The notes under the pieces are model-generated. The model made no database searches and had not been told where the DNA came from. It saw nothing but the letters and a program-made list of their open reading frames with translations. A stretch of DNA of 60,120 bases from positions 1 to 60,120 of the forward strand of contig JARVJU010000012.1 in NCBI GenBank assembly GCA_029775965.1. The letters run 5' to 3'. Position 1 is the stretch's first letter. Each line of letters opens with the position of its first letter. Shown piece by piece: positions 44,279-52,516 of the stretch. The DNA is from Nitrososphaeria archaeon (GTDB lineage: Archaea > Thermoproteota > Nitrososphaeria > Conexivisphaerales > DTJL01). Position numbers and translations under genes: made by a program.

Positions 44279-45481
44279 ATGTTGGAAGAGCAGGTGATCC
44301 TATCAGGTGTTCTGTCAGTGAGCATACTGGTCTTCCTCGCTAAGATGATGTCAAGTGTTTTTGGCAGATTCAATATCCCTAGTGTACTTGGAGAACTAAC
44401 TGCAGGTATAGTTTTTGGTCCATATGCACTAGGTCAATTCATAACTTTCTTTGGAACGCCCCTCATAAATATTAACGAAATTGTATCTGCATTTGCCCAG
44501 ATCGGCGCTATCTTAATCCTTTTTTCCGCTGGCTTGGAAACTTCTTTTTCTGAATTCAGAGGAGAGAGTGTAAGGTCATTTATCGTAGGTGGATTGGGGG
44601 TTGTTCTTCCATTTTTTATGGGCTACTATTTTGCATCTTTACTTGGGTTTACCTTTCCTGCAGCACTCCTTACCGGTGCAGCTCTTAGTGCAACAAGTAT
44701 AGCTGTAACAAGTAGAGTTCTGGAAAGCTTGGGCGTATCTAAAGCTCTGGCATCAAGGCTTGTCATAAACGCAGCTGTGGTAGATGATGTGCTCGGTCTG
44801 GCAGTTCTCGGTATCGTTATATCGATCATACAGCAAGGTACGATACCCACCTTTTCTGAGATCTTTGTTAAATTAATTACGATAATAGTTCTCTGGGTGG
44901 GGCTTCTTCTAGGCTTGGTCTTTTTCGTCCCTAAGTTTATGAATGCAATACCGAGATGGAGGGCAGAAGGGACGGAAGAAGCCGCAAGCACAGTAGTTTG
45001 TTTCGGTGCAGCATCTCTTGCGACAATACTAGGTCTTTCCCCTATAGTAGGGGCCTACGCAGCGGGTATGGGTCTTGCTACTTCCCGTACCCTTACTGGG
45101 ATCAGGAGCTATCTTGATAAAATAAACATGATCTTTGCCCCAATATTCTTCGCAGTAATTGGAGCTTCTCTCAATATATCTCAGCTATCATTGATGAGCC
45201 TGCTCTTTCTGCCAATTCTGTTCGCTATTGCTGCAATTAGCAAATTAGCAGGTTGTGGTCTACCTGCTTGGCTCTTGCTCCGAAGCGGGAAAAAAGGTCT
45301 TCAGGTGGGCATAGCCATGGTGTCACGTGGTGAAGTTGGACTCGTTATTGCCGGACTAGGCCTTTCTGAGGGTGTCATATCGCAGGATGTTTACTCAGCT
45401 CTTGTGGGGATGGTAATTTTAACTACGCTTTTTACTCCTTTTCTTATGAAGAAGGTGTTTAAGAACGCTGGATCAGAATAA
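44279..45481 (+). CDS. CPA2-family Na+(K+)/H+ antiporter
   Basis: 400 aa with about 12 helices, monovalent cation/proton antiporter of the KefB/NapA type, without RCK or C-terminal nucleotide domain. N-terminal NIPSVLGELTAGIVFGP and, in the core discontinuous helices, VVDDVLGLAVLGIVISII carry the acidic pair (DD) typical of electrogenic NapA-type transport; MVSRGEVGLVIAGLGL is the other core motif. An in-frame start 16 codons upstream is unlikely since the TATA box would fall in the coding region. Likely role: pH or ion homeostasis. Confidence 0.9.
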   Translation: MLEEQVILSGVLSVSILVFLAKMMSSVFGRFNIPSVLGELTAGIVFGPYALGQFITFFGTPLININEIVSAFAQIGAILILFSAGLETSFSEFRGESVRSFIVGGLGVVLPFFMGYYFASLLGFTFPAALLTGAALSATSIAVTSRVLESLGVSKALASRLVINAAVVDDVLGLAVLGIVISIIQQGTIPTFSEIFVKLITIIVLWVGLLLGLVFFVPKFMNAIPRWRAEGTEEAASTVVCFGAASLATILGLSPIVGAYAAGMGLATSRTLTGIRSYLDKINMIFAPIFFAVIGASLNISQLSLMSLLFLPILFAIAAISKLAGCGLPAWLLLRSGKKGLQVGIAMVSRGEVGLVIAGLGLSEGVISQDVYSALVGMVILTTLFTPFLMKKVFKNAGSE

Positions 45482-45668
45482 TCCCTATAAAATAAATAAC
45501 TATTGTGCAAACTACCTTTTAGCAATGAGTTGCGAATCTTATCGATCATTCCTTCCTGGGTTATGTAATCGCTTCTGGTTCTTTTACGTTTCATCCCTAA
45601 ATCATACAGTGTTTTTTCTGTCCACATTTAACGAAAAATTGGATACGAAGCATCTGCCTTATATATGC

Positions 45669-46010
45669 TCAATCTTTCTTCTCTACCGAGCATGGGCTTA
45701 TTATAGAAGCCAGGTCAGATTCATGTATCCTTTGTTGGGTGATGGCCCTTAATTCTTCGATTGCCTTCCTAAGATGCTGCAAGTAAGAGTTCAGCATCTT
45801 TTTGCCCTTACCCGTTGCATAGTACTTTACATATTCACTACGAATATAAAATCTGGACCTTCTAATCCACTTTGAGTCTAACATCATCTTCAAGCACTTC
45901 TGTAGCGTCTTCTGCTCAATTCCAGTAGCTCTTTCTATCTCTGGGAGGGTCAAACGAAGATCAATTAGTACGGCCAGTATCCTCATCCTTTCCATAAGGT
46001 ATTCCTGCAT
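45669..46010 (-). CDS. Winged-helix regulator
   Basis: 113 aa. The DNA-binding part RMRILAVLIDLRLTLPEIERATGIEQKTLQKCLKMMLDSKWI spans the first 50 residues, followed by a wing (RRSRFYIRSEYVKYYATGKG) and a long C-terminal helix likely for dimerisation (LNSYLQHLRKAIEELRAITQQ). Related to small archaeal wHTH proteins. ATG 46010 has GGGAG 6 nt upstream on the minus strand. No target is apparent; the antiporter lies downstream on the other strand, convergent. Confidence 0.75.
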   Translation of the reverse strand: MQEYLMERMRILAVLIDLRLTLPEIERATGIEQKTLQKCLKMMLDSKWIRRSRFYIRSEYVKYYATGKGKKMLNSYLQHLRKAIEELRAITQQRIHESDLASIISPCSVEKKD

Positions 46011-46306
46011 GAATCTCCCTCACATATTGCCAGATATACTATTTCATCCGGATCAGAGCTTCGTGAAGCTTCTATTATCATATCTTGCATCCTGAATCCA
46101 TCAACAGTATAGGTAGAGCAGGGTATGTAGAAGCTACAAGGTAAGAATACTGTATCGGCATAACTTGCGTCAGTCTTTTTATCCTTCTGTCCACAAGCTG
46201 TATGAGAAAAACTGCTATCAGTTTCACGTCCAGAAAATTTGCACCTTGCATACTTTTCATCTTTTGAAGCATGTCGCTTTCTCTTTTGGGTCAACATATC
46301 TTTCAA
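45983..46306 (-). CDS. Possible cysteine-containing small protein
   Basis: 107-aa open frame overlapping the start of the wHTH gene by 28 nt. Contains seven cysteines (CKFSGRETD, HTACGQKD, LPCSFYIPCSTY, AICEGDSC), and is highly charged at the N-terminus. I do not recognise it; overlap with another long minus-strand frame (46078-46272) leaves open that neither is real. Included only because 46011-46306 has no better gene. Confidence 0.2.
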   Translation of the reverse strand: MKDMLTQKRKRHASKDEKYARCKFSGRETDSSFSHTACGQKDKKTDASYADTVFLPCSFYIPCSTYTVDGFRMQDMIIEASRSSDPDEIVYLAICEGDSCRNTLWKG

Positions 46307-46458
46307 CCTATACTTATTTGATAAAAGTTATGAATTGCTAACATATACTCACAATTCATAAACGACATGCAAATCATAATTATCAGCTTAATCTGCCCTT
46401 AGAATATTATTATAAAATATACTGAGCAAGAGAGTAAAAAAGGTAGACTGATTAAAAA

Positions 46459-46508
46459 TTTATCTAATCTCGCAAGAAGACCCCGTCCGCAAGGGCGGGG
46501 TAGTTCAC
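46459..46508 (+). repeat. IS605-type right-end-like hairpin repeat, copy 2
   Basis: Same 50-nt unit as copy 1: TTTATCTAATCTCGCAAGAA, an 8-bp stem (CCCCGTCC/GGGCGGGG with one G-T pair) closed by a GCAA tetraloop, and TAGTTCAC. It stands alone in the 46307-46515 gap, 7 nt from the stop of the AsnRS-like gene, without tnpA or tnpB alongside. Flanking sequence does not match copy 1 beyond the unit. Confidence 0.75.
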
Positions 46509-46515
46509 CTATGTA

Positions 46516-47559
46516 TTAGGAATCCGATTCAATATTCATAGGCCAGACTGTACACTGCCTTATATCATCCAAGCCAAGGACGAACTGTGTAACTCTGTTC
46601 AGACCTATTCCACAGCCTGAGTGAAGAGTCCCTTGGTATTCCTTGTAGAAGTTAAGGTACCAGTCGAAATCTTCCAAGCTTCCTCCTTTCTCCCTTAGCA
46701 AGTTGAACATAGTCGATTCCAGCAACCTTTTTGTCAGTTTTGCATGGTCAAATTCTCTCTCTGCAGCACCCACTGCCTCCCCACTGTAAGGCAGAAGAAG
46801 GTCTGCGCTGTTAACCACTGTTTGATCAAAAGCATTCTCTCTCATGTTAAAGAATTTTATCTTCTTGGGATAGTGTGTGACAAATAGTGGTTGGTCACCG
46901 AAGTGTTTCACCAGATACCTTTCGTGATCAGACTTAAGGTCATCGCCCCATCTAACACCTTTATCGGCCAGTATTTCCACCGCTTCGCTATATGTTATTC
47001 TTTTGAAAGGATGGCTAAGCTTGAGCCTTGAGCTGTTGATGGCAAGGTATTCCAAGTCTGCTCTGTTGCGCATCAGAACTTCATCAACCATACTTGCAAT
47101 AGTTCCTTCTATATGGTTCAGCAGTTCTTCGAATCCACCTCTGAATTCTATCTCTATCAAGGTGAACTCAACAAGGTGTCTGCTATCAGCTGATGGTTCG
47201 GCCCTGAAACTGGGACCTATCGCAAAAACCTTCTCCAAGTATTGTGTAAGTACCTCTAGATATAGTTGTCCAGTTTGGGCTAGATATCTTCTCTTCCCGA
47301 AGAAGTCTACTTCGAACATAGTTGAAATGTTTTCGCATGCACCTGTAGCTCTAGTTATGTGAGGAATCGTTATCTCTGTGAAGCCTTTTTGGTAGAAATA
47401 TCTCCTGGCACCTGCCAGCAAAGACGACTCTATTCTTGCCACTGCGTGTAAAGCTGGATATTTAAACAGATGATACCTGTTTGACGTTTGGCTTAAATGG
47501 GTTAGAAGCTCTCTACCTATACCGTTCCCCGTTTCTTTTTGTATAAAAACCCACGCCAT
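46516..47559 (-). CDS. AsnRS/AspRS-like protein without anticodon domain, probable asparagine synthetase
   Basis: 347 aa, made almost wholly of the class II catalytic core. Motif 2 is FAIGPSFRAEPSADSRHLVEFTLIEIEF and motif 3 GCGIGLNRVTQFVLGLDDIR, both of the Asp/Asn-tRNA synthetase type. The usual N-terminal OB-fold that reads the anticodon is missing; only about 35 residues precede motif 1 (YPALHAVARIESSLLAGARRYFYQKGFTEI). This is the layout of the archaeal AS-AR proteins, relatives of AsnRS that make asparagine from aspartate. So free-asparagine synthesis is the favoured role, tRNA charging less likely. Confidence 0.82.
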   Translation of the reverse strand: MAWVFIQKETGNGIGRELLTHLSQTSNRYHLFKYPALHAVARIESSLLAGARRYFYQKGFTEITIPHITRATGACENISTMFEVDFFGKRRYLAQTGQLYLEVLTQYLEKVFAIGPSFRAEPSADSRHLVEFTLIEIEFRGGFEELLNHIEGTIASMVDEVLMRNRADLEYLAINSSRLKLSHPFKRITYSEAVEILADKGVRWGDDLKSDHERYLVKHFGDQPLFVTHYPKKIKFFNMRENAFDQTVVNSADLLLPYSGEAVGAAEREFDHAKLTKRLLESTMFNLLREKGGSLEDFDWYLNFYKEYQGTLHSGCGIGLNRVTQFVLGLDDIRQCTVWPMNIESDS

Positions 47560-47707
47560 ACAGCGTTTGCTCTCTGATTTAAACCTTGCACTTTATCTTA
47601 TGATGTTTTACACGAATGTGTAAAATCTAACAGAGAAATATCTCATTCTGCAAACTGTAATAGATTAATAGATGACGTCCTGGTACCAAGCATAGCAGGT
47701 ATTACCA

Positions 47708-48265
47708 TTGGGCATATCAAAGTCCGAATTGGCTAAATGTTTGATTAGCTCCAAGGCATTAAGCTTTGGTTCTTTCAGACTCTCTAGCGGAAGGATTAGT
47801 GATTACTATATTGATCTCCGAAGAATTCCAAGCTACCCAGAGTCGTTCAGAGAGGTTCTTGATGCATATGAACAGGTGATAAAGGGAATAGGAACTGACA
47901 GGTTTGCTAGAATAGCTGGTGTTCCTCTTACAGGCCTTGTATATGCTGCTGTTGTTTCTTTGGATCTCTCTAAGCCACTTCTGTTTGTCCGTAGAGAAAG
48001 AAAAGATTACGGTATGGCAAGGTTTGTGGAAGGAGAATTCTCAAAAGGAGACACAGTTCTGCTTGTGGATGACGTGGCTACGACTGGCTCGAGTCTGCTC
48101 TCATCTGCTGAAAGACTTATTGATGAAGGTTGTGTGGTAAAGGATGCAGTTGTGCTTATTGACAGGAATGAAGGGGCTACCCAAAAACTAAAGGATCACG
48201 GGATAGAGCTTCATTCCTTTACAACAATTACAGAATTATATTCATTTTTTGAACATATGCGATAA
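47708..48265 (+). CDS. pyrE: Orotate phosphoribosyltransferase
   Basis: 185-aa enzyme joining orotate to PRPP to give OMP. The PRPP loop DTVLLVDDVATTGSSLLSSAERL is complete, and the N-terminal SFRLSSGRISDYYIDLR and the FVRRERKDYGMARFVEGEF flexible-loop region fit the family. Start TTG 47708. Convergent with pyrD (3 nt between stops); pyrF lies 1.2 kb beyond, so three late steps of pyrimidine synthesis are grouped without forming one operon. Confidence 0.95.
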   Translation: MGISKSELAKCLISSKALSFGSFRLSSGRISDYYIDLRRIPSYPESFREVLDAYEQVIKGIGTDRFARIAGVPLTGLVYAAVVSLDLSKPLLFVRRERKDYGMARFVEGEFSKGDTVLLVDDVATTGSSLLSSAERLIDEGCVVKDAVVLIDRNEGATQKLKDHGIELHSFTTITELYSFFEHMR

Positions 48266-48268
48266 GGG

Positions 48269-49171
48269 TCAGTGAGCTAGACCTATCAGCTCTCTGTAAT
48301 CCATAATCCCTTTTTTTGCAAGGTACTCTGACAAACCTCTACTTACCATTACAAAAATGTCTTCATTGTAAGCTACTGCTGTACCTAGCTGAACCAGGCT
48401 TGCGCCTGCTAGGAAGAATTCTGCAGCATCACTCCATTTAGAAATACCACCGCATCCTATTATAGGGATATGTATATTCTGGTATAGTTCATAAACGCAT
48501 CTTAAGGCTATAGGCTTAATAGCTGCACCAGAGAGACCCCCATACTTGTTCGAAAGAGCAGGTTTTCCACTCTCCAAGTCTATGACCATAGCTTTGACGG
48601 TGTTTATAGCTGTTATAGCATCAGCACCTGCATCTTCAGCTGCCAAAGCTACATCTACAAGTCTTTCTGTATTCGGCGATAACTTAGCAATTACAAGCTT
48701 TTTTGTATTCTTTTTGACTGCTTTAACCACGTCTGAAACAAGCTCAGGTATGTGACCAACCTCTGTTCCAATACCTTTTACATGGGGGCAGCTAAGATTC
48801 AGCTCATAGCCAGCAAAGCTGTACTTATCTATCTTTGAAACTATACTGGCGAATGATCTAGGGTCAGAAGCGAAGATCGAAACTATAACCCGTTCTAAAT
48901 TTCTGTTCCTTAGGTCCTTTGCGAAAAAAGTGACTCCAGGATTTGACAATCCTATGGCGTTTACTAAACCGAACTCCAGTCTTGCTATGTTTGGGGGCGG
49001 ATAACCCTTTCTTGGTCTCAAGCCTATAGATTTTGTTACAACTCCTCCTGCCCCACGACTCAGAAATGATAATACCTTGTCCAGAGATGCTCCAGCGACA
49101 CCCGATGCAAGAAGTAAAGGATTAGGAAACCTTGTCTTGCCAATCGATGCTTGTAAATGGTTCAATCCCAC
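48269..49171 (-). CDS. pyrD: Dihydroorotate dehydrogenase, class 1B type
   Basis: 300-aa FMN TIM-barrel enzyme oxidising dihydroorotate to orotate. Catalytic cysteine lies in YELNLSCPHVKGIGTEVG, as in class 1B enzymes; FMN phosphate is bound by GCGGISKWSDAAEFFLAGASLVQLGTA. The N-terminal NPLLLASGVAG and VNAIGLSNPG are standard. Class 1B enzymes normally pair with a PyrK iron-sulfur flavoprotein; none is found nearby. Starts at ATG 49171. Confidence 0.95.
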   Translation of the reverse strand: MGLNHLQASIGKTRFPNPLLLASGVAGASLDKVLSFLSRGAGGVVTKSIGLRPRKGYPPPNIARLEFGLVNAIGLSNPGVTFFAKDLRNRNLERVIVSIFASDPRSFASIVSKIDKYSFAGYELNLSCPHVKGIGTEVGHIPELVSDVVKAVKKNTKKLVIAKLSPNTERLVDVALAAEDAGADAITAINTVKAMVIDLESGKPALSNKYGGLSGAAIKPIALRCVYELYQNIHIPIIGCGGISKWSDAAEFFLAGASLVQLGTAVAYNEDIFVMVSRGLSEYLAKKGIMDYRELIGLAH

Positions 49172-49466
49172 ATGATGCTAGATAAACAGATAAGCTTTAA
49201 ACCTTCATCTGTGCTCTAATGCTGGCGACTCAACCACATCATTGTTAAAGATAACCAAACAATTTCTCTATAGCATAATATGATATCTCTAGCTTTGTGC
49301 ATACTATAGCAGCTAGCGAAGTTTCTGACTATCTAGCTTTTTTTCTTGTTCATAGCTATAAAGACCTCATAGTACAGCACAATAAGAATTCAGCACTAAG
49401 CTATTTTGATTCAATCGCATGATAGACGTTTTTAACCCAGATCTGCCAAGGTAAATAGATTGACTG
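49172..49466. promoter_or_regulatory. Divergent pyrD/pyrF intergenic region
   Basis: 295 bp, A/T-rich. GTTTTTAA at 49428-49435 is a TATA candidate about 32 nt before the pyrF ATG. A pyrD promoter should lie near 49190-49210 (CTTTAAACC region). No operator repeat found by eye. Confidence 0.35.
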
Positions 49467-50195
49467 ATGAAATTTAAAGATAGACTGCTGAACAGGTCCG
49501 CTGCAAAAAGGACAAGGTTAATTCTTGCCCTTGATGTGATAGGACCGGAGAGGTCAAGGATAAGCAGGGCAGAAACGATACTTAAGGATGTCAAGGAATC
49601 AGTAGCAGGCGTAAAACTGAATTTCCATTTGCTATTGCCTTTTGGTCTTAACGGCGTTAAAAGGCTAATAACATTCTGCTCCAGAGAAGATATACCCTTA
49701 ATAGCAGACTTAAAACTGAACGATATATCATCAACTAACAAGGAAGTAGCAAGACAATTGATCAAACATGGAATAGATGCTGTAATAGCTAATCCGGTAA
49801 CAGGATTAAATGATGGGTTAGATGAGCTGGTGCAATTATCGCACGCAGGAGAACTTGGACTGATTCTGCTAGTATATATGAGCCATAAGGGGGCAGAGGA
49901 GATCTATGGGACAGGCCAAAAAGGGTTGTATCTATTCTTTGCAGAAAGAGCAAAGGAATGGAACGCTGATGGTGTTATAGCATCTGCAAAGTCTGATTCT
50001 ATAATACGCAAAGTCAGAGCAACTATAGGAAAAGAAATAATGATCTTTTCTCCAGGTGTTGGGGTTCAAGGAGGAGAAGCAAGGAAACCAATTGAGGCTG
50101 GAGCAGACTTTATCATTGTGGGTAGATCAATCATAAATTCCTCAGAACCGGGTGTAATGGCAGAAAGATACAAAGCTGAATCATATGCAAAATAA
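49467..50195 (+). CDS. pyrF: Orotidine 5'-phosphate decarboxylase
   Basis: 242-aa TIM-barrel enzyme that decarboxylates OMP to UMP. The catalytic Lys/Asp array is in PLIADLKLNDISSTN, substrate-binding LILALDVIG at the N-terminus, and IFSPGVGVQGG with FIIVGRSIINS near the end holds the phosphate. Length is normal. ATG 49467 has a TATA box upstream and follows pyrD divergently. Confidence 0.95.
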   Translation: MKFKDRLLNRSAAKRTRLILALDVIGPERSRISRAETILKDVKESVAGVKLNFHLLLPFGLNGVKRLITFCSREDIPLIADLKLNDISSTNKEVARQLIKHGIDAVIANPVTGLNDGLDELVQLSHAGELGLILLVYMSHKGAEEIYGTGQKGLYLFFAERAKEWNADGVIASAKSDSIIRKVRATIGKEIMIFSPGVGVQGGEARKPIEAGADFIIVGRSIINSSEPGVMAERYKAESYAK

Positions 50196-50257
50196 GAAGA
50201 ATTGACCATTATCTCTGATTAATAATTAAATAGGCTGATGCACAACTATCTGTTAAT

Positions 50258-50674
50258 TTGATAGAAGTCTATATCGATGGTCTTACAGAACCCGTTAATC
50301 CTGGCGGAATTACAACATACGCATTTGTAGTATATGAGAACAGGGAAAAGTTGCATGAACAGGCTGACATAGTAGGGCAAGGCGAAGGATTTAGCAATAA
50401 CGTGGGAGAATATGCAGCATTGCTGGCAGCTCTTAGGTGGCTCCTAGAAAATAATCTTACTAGCGGTATAGAAATAAAAAGCGATTCTAGATTGCTAGTC
50501 AACCAGATGAATGGTGTATGGAAAGTCCGCAGAGGATATTACATAAAAACACTTGAACAGGTAAAGGAAGTACTAAAAGAATTTCAAAACATAAAATTCA
50601 TATGGATACCTAGGGAGGAAAATACAGAAGCAGACATGCTTTCTAGAATGGCCTATGAAAGATATCGTCGCTAG
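50258..50674 (+). CDS. rnhA: Ribonuclease HI
   Basis: 138-aa enzyme cutting RNA in RNA-DNA hybrids. Active-site residues D7 (VYIDG), E51 (NNVGEYAALLAAL), D76 (IKSDSRLLVNQM) and D126 (ENTEADMLSR) are all present; the basic protrusion of E. coli RNase HI is replaced by the short archaeal version (WKVRRGYYIKTL). Start TTG 50258 lies 28-35 nt after ATTAAATA (50223-50230), consistent with a leaderless message. Confidence 0.94.
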   Translation: MIEVYIDGLTEPVNPGGITTYAFVVYENREKLHEQADIVGQGEGFSNNVGEYAALLAALRWLLENNLTSGIEIKSDSRLLVNQMNGVWKVRRGYYIKTLEQVKEVLKEFQNIKFIWIPREENTEADMLSRMAYERYRR

Positions 50675-50741
50675 AGTAAAAAACTAAAGCATAAAGCATA
50701 TATAAACTCTTAAGAATTTATACAGAACAGTTGATAGCATA

Positions 50742-52514
50742 TTGCTTGTAGAGGACACAGTCCTTTGGTCGCTGGCTGCTGCCATGGCCTATGTTACTGC
50801 ACTGTTGCTTAAGAAATCAGTCTCCATAAAGAACTACGTTAACCTTGCAATAATTATGTTTTTACTTATCATGATGGCTAGCATGCTTGCAGGGGCTGTA
50901 ATCTACTTCTTCGTGCCTTCGTTCGAGGGTATAGTTATTGCAGTTGCACTGAACATGGTGTCGATGAACTTTGGATTAATACCTCTTCTTTACTACTGGG
51001 TAGCCGGGAAGGCAGAAAGCAAGGAAACCTCTACAAATACGGCAATAGTGCAGAAAGACAGTAGAATAGCAGCGCTTGTAATCTTTTTGGTTCTTAGCAA
51101 CGAGACACTTATGGGCTGGGCATTTCAGATGGCTTCGGGAGTAAACATCAATCTTTTCTTTCAATCACCTTTAACTTTCATATCGAGCGTCATCAGCTCC
51201 TACTGGTTCATATTTACCATGTCGCTCGAAATGACATTAACAGCGTATTATTTCAGGAAAGAACTACCAGGTGGCATGTTGCTTCTTATAGCTTTCCAGA
51301 CACTTATCATGTTTCTCTCCCCAACTGCGGTTCAGTCGAGTATCTGGAAGCTGTTGAGCACAGCCCTAGGTTCGGTTTTAATGTCTATCTACTCTATATG
51401 GATGTTCGATTCCCTGATTCAAAAGAAATTAACTTATAGTTTGGCTAGATACGTTCTGACTCTAACTGTAATATACGCAGTTATGATGCTAGGCCTTTAT
51501 CTTTGGGGTGAAGGGATTAGCTCTTTTGTGTTTTCTTCCTCCATTATTGCAGAAATGGTCCTCTACCTATCTGTCATAATTCGAAGGAACAATCTTATGC
51601 AAGACAAAGAATACAATCATGACCTGACGCTACGTTACCTTCCTGTAGCAAGTGTAGCACAGATGTTCATGGGTGCGTCTGGTGTAAGCATATTACTTGG
51701 CATAGCAGGCTACATATCAAACCTACCATTTATTTCTCCAGTTTACTTCTATTCTTTCTCAGCAGTCTTTGCTGTGTTTGTTATCTGGTTACTATACATA
51801 TTTGTTCTGCATAGTCTTAAAGCTGAGCTGATGAATATAAATCGCTCTAACACAATTAAAGCAATCACTAGTATCTTTACATCGGAACCGTACATCTTTT
51901 TTATTGGAGGTGTAGCTTTGTTTCCTTTATCTGTATTGACGCCACTTGACAGCCTGGCAGATAATAATCCTGCTTTTCACATGCTGCAGCATTTTATGAT
52001 AGGTGTTTCAGGATTTGTTGCAGCTCTGTCATTGGTAGCAATAGCATTGAATAAAAGTCCGTTCTTGTCACGGCTTTATTTCTACTTTGCCAAGTATTCA
52101 AGAAGAGGTATTCTGAGTCTTGAGTTGTCGATAGCACTACTAACATTCTGGTTTATACCTGTATTTTTCAACATTGCGGCTGAGAACGAAACTATTCATA
52201 TAATAGAGCATATTAGCATTTTTGTAGCGGCATTTCTTGCTGGGCTGAGCATAAAGCTGATTACCAGACAAATCATTACTCTTCTTATCACATCCTTCTT
52301 CTGGATGTCTGTGATGATGCTCCCATTTGTTCTTATCTTCGGGCCTTACGCATATTCATCAGCCTCATCCTATTCGAACATAATGGCCTTAGGAATGTTC
52401 AGCTGGATAGCGATGCTGCTCTACCCTGTTATATCCAGATTTCATCATGGCTCGCGCAGTATTCATGCTGCTGAAGTAGAGCATGTTTACCAGGAGGTTA
52501 TGGGCAAGCAATAA
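50742..52514 (+). CDS. Multi-pass membrane protein with repeated HxxxH motifs
   Basis: 590 aa, about 15 hydrophobic segments, unrecognised. Towards the C-terminus a motif occurs twice about 73 residues apart: H413-x3-H417 (FHMLQHFMIGVSGFVAAL) and H486-x3-H490 (IHIIEHISIFVAAFLAGL), each opening a membrane helix, as if a two-helix unit had been duplicated. Such histidine pairs could hold heme or metal. No transporter signature is visible. Start TTG 50742 is 20-27 nt behind ATTTATAC (50715-50722). It might be related to archaeal DUF1404-type membrane proteins, but I cannot confirm this. Ends 2 nt from the convergent MFS gene. Confidence 0.8.
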   Translation: MLVEDTVLWSLAAAMAYVTALLLKKSVSIKNYVNLAIIMFLLIMMASMLAGAVIYFFVPSFEGIVIAVALNMVSMNFGLIPLLYYWVAGKAESKETSTNTAIVQKDSRIAALVIFLVLSNETLMGWAFQMASGVNINLFFQSPLTFISSVISSYWFIFTMSLEMTLTAYYFRKELPGGMLLLIAFQTLIMFLSPTAVQSSIWKLLSTALGSVLMSIYSIWMFDSLIQKKLTYSLARYVLTLTVIYAVMMLGLYLWGEGISSFVFSSSIIAEMVLYLSVIIRRNNLMQDKEYNHDLTLRYLPVASVAQMFMGASGVSILLGIAGYISNLPFISPVYFYSFSAVFAVFVIWLLYIFVLHSLKAELMNINRSNTIKAITSIFTSEPYIFFIGGVALFPLSVLTPLDSLADNNPAFHMLQHFMIGVSGFVAALSLVAIALNKSPFLSRLYFYFAKYSRRGILSLELSIALLTFWFIPVFFNIAAENETIHIIEHISIFVAAFLAGLSIKLITRQIITLLITSFFWMSVMMLPFVLIFGPYAYSSASSYSNIMALGMFSWIAMLLYPVISRFHHGSRSIHAAEVEHVYQEVMGKQ

Positions 52515-52516
52515 AA

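Noticed and set aside
45391-45627. 78-aa minus frame overlapping the antiporter 3' end
   Set aside because: Mostly antisense to a well-supported gene, with no ribosome site or promoter.
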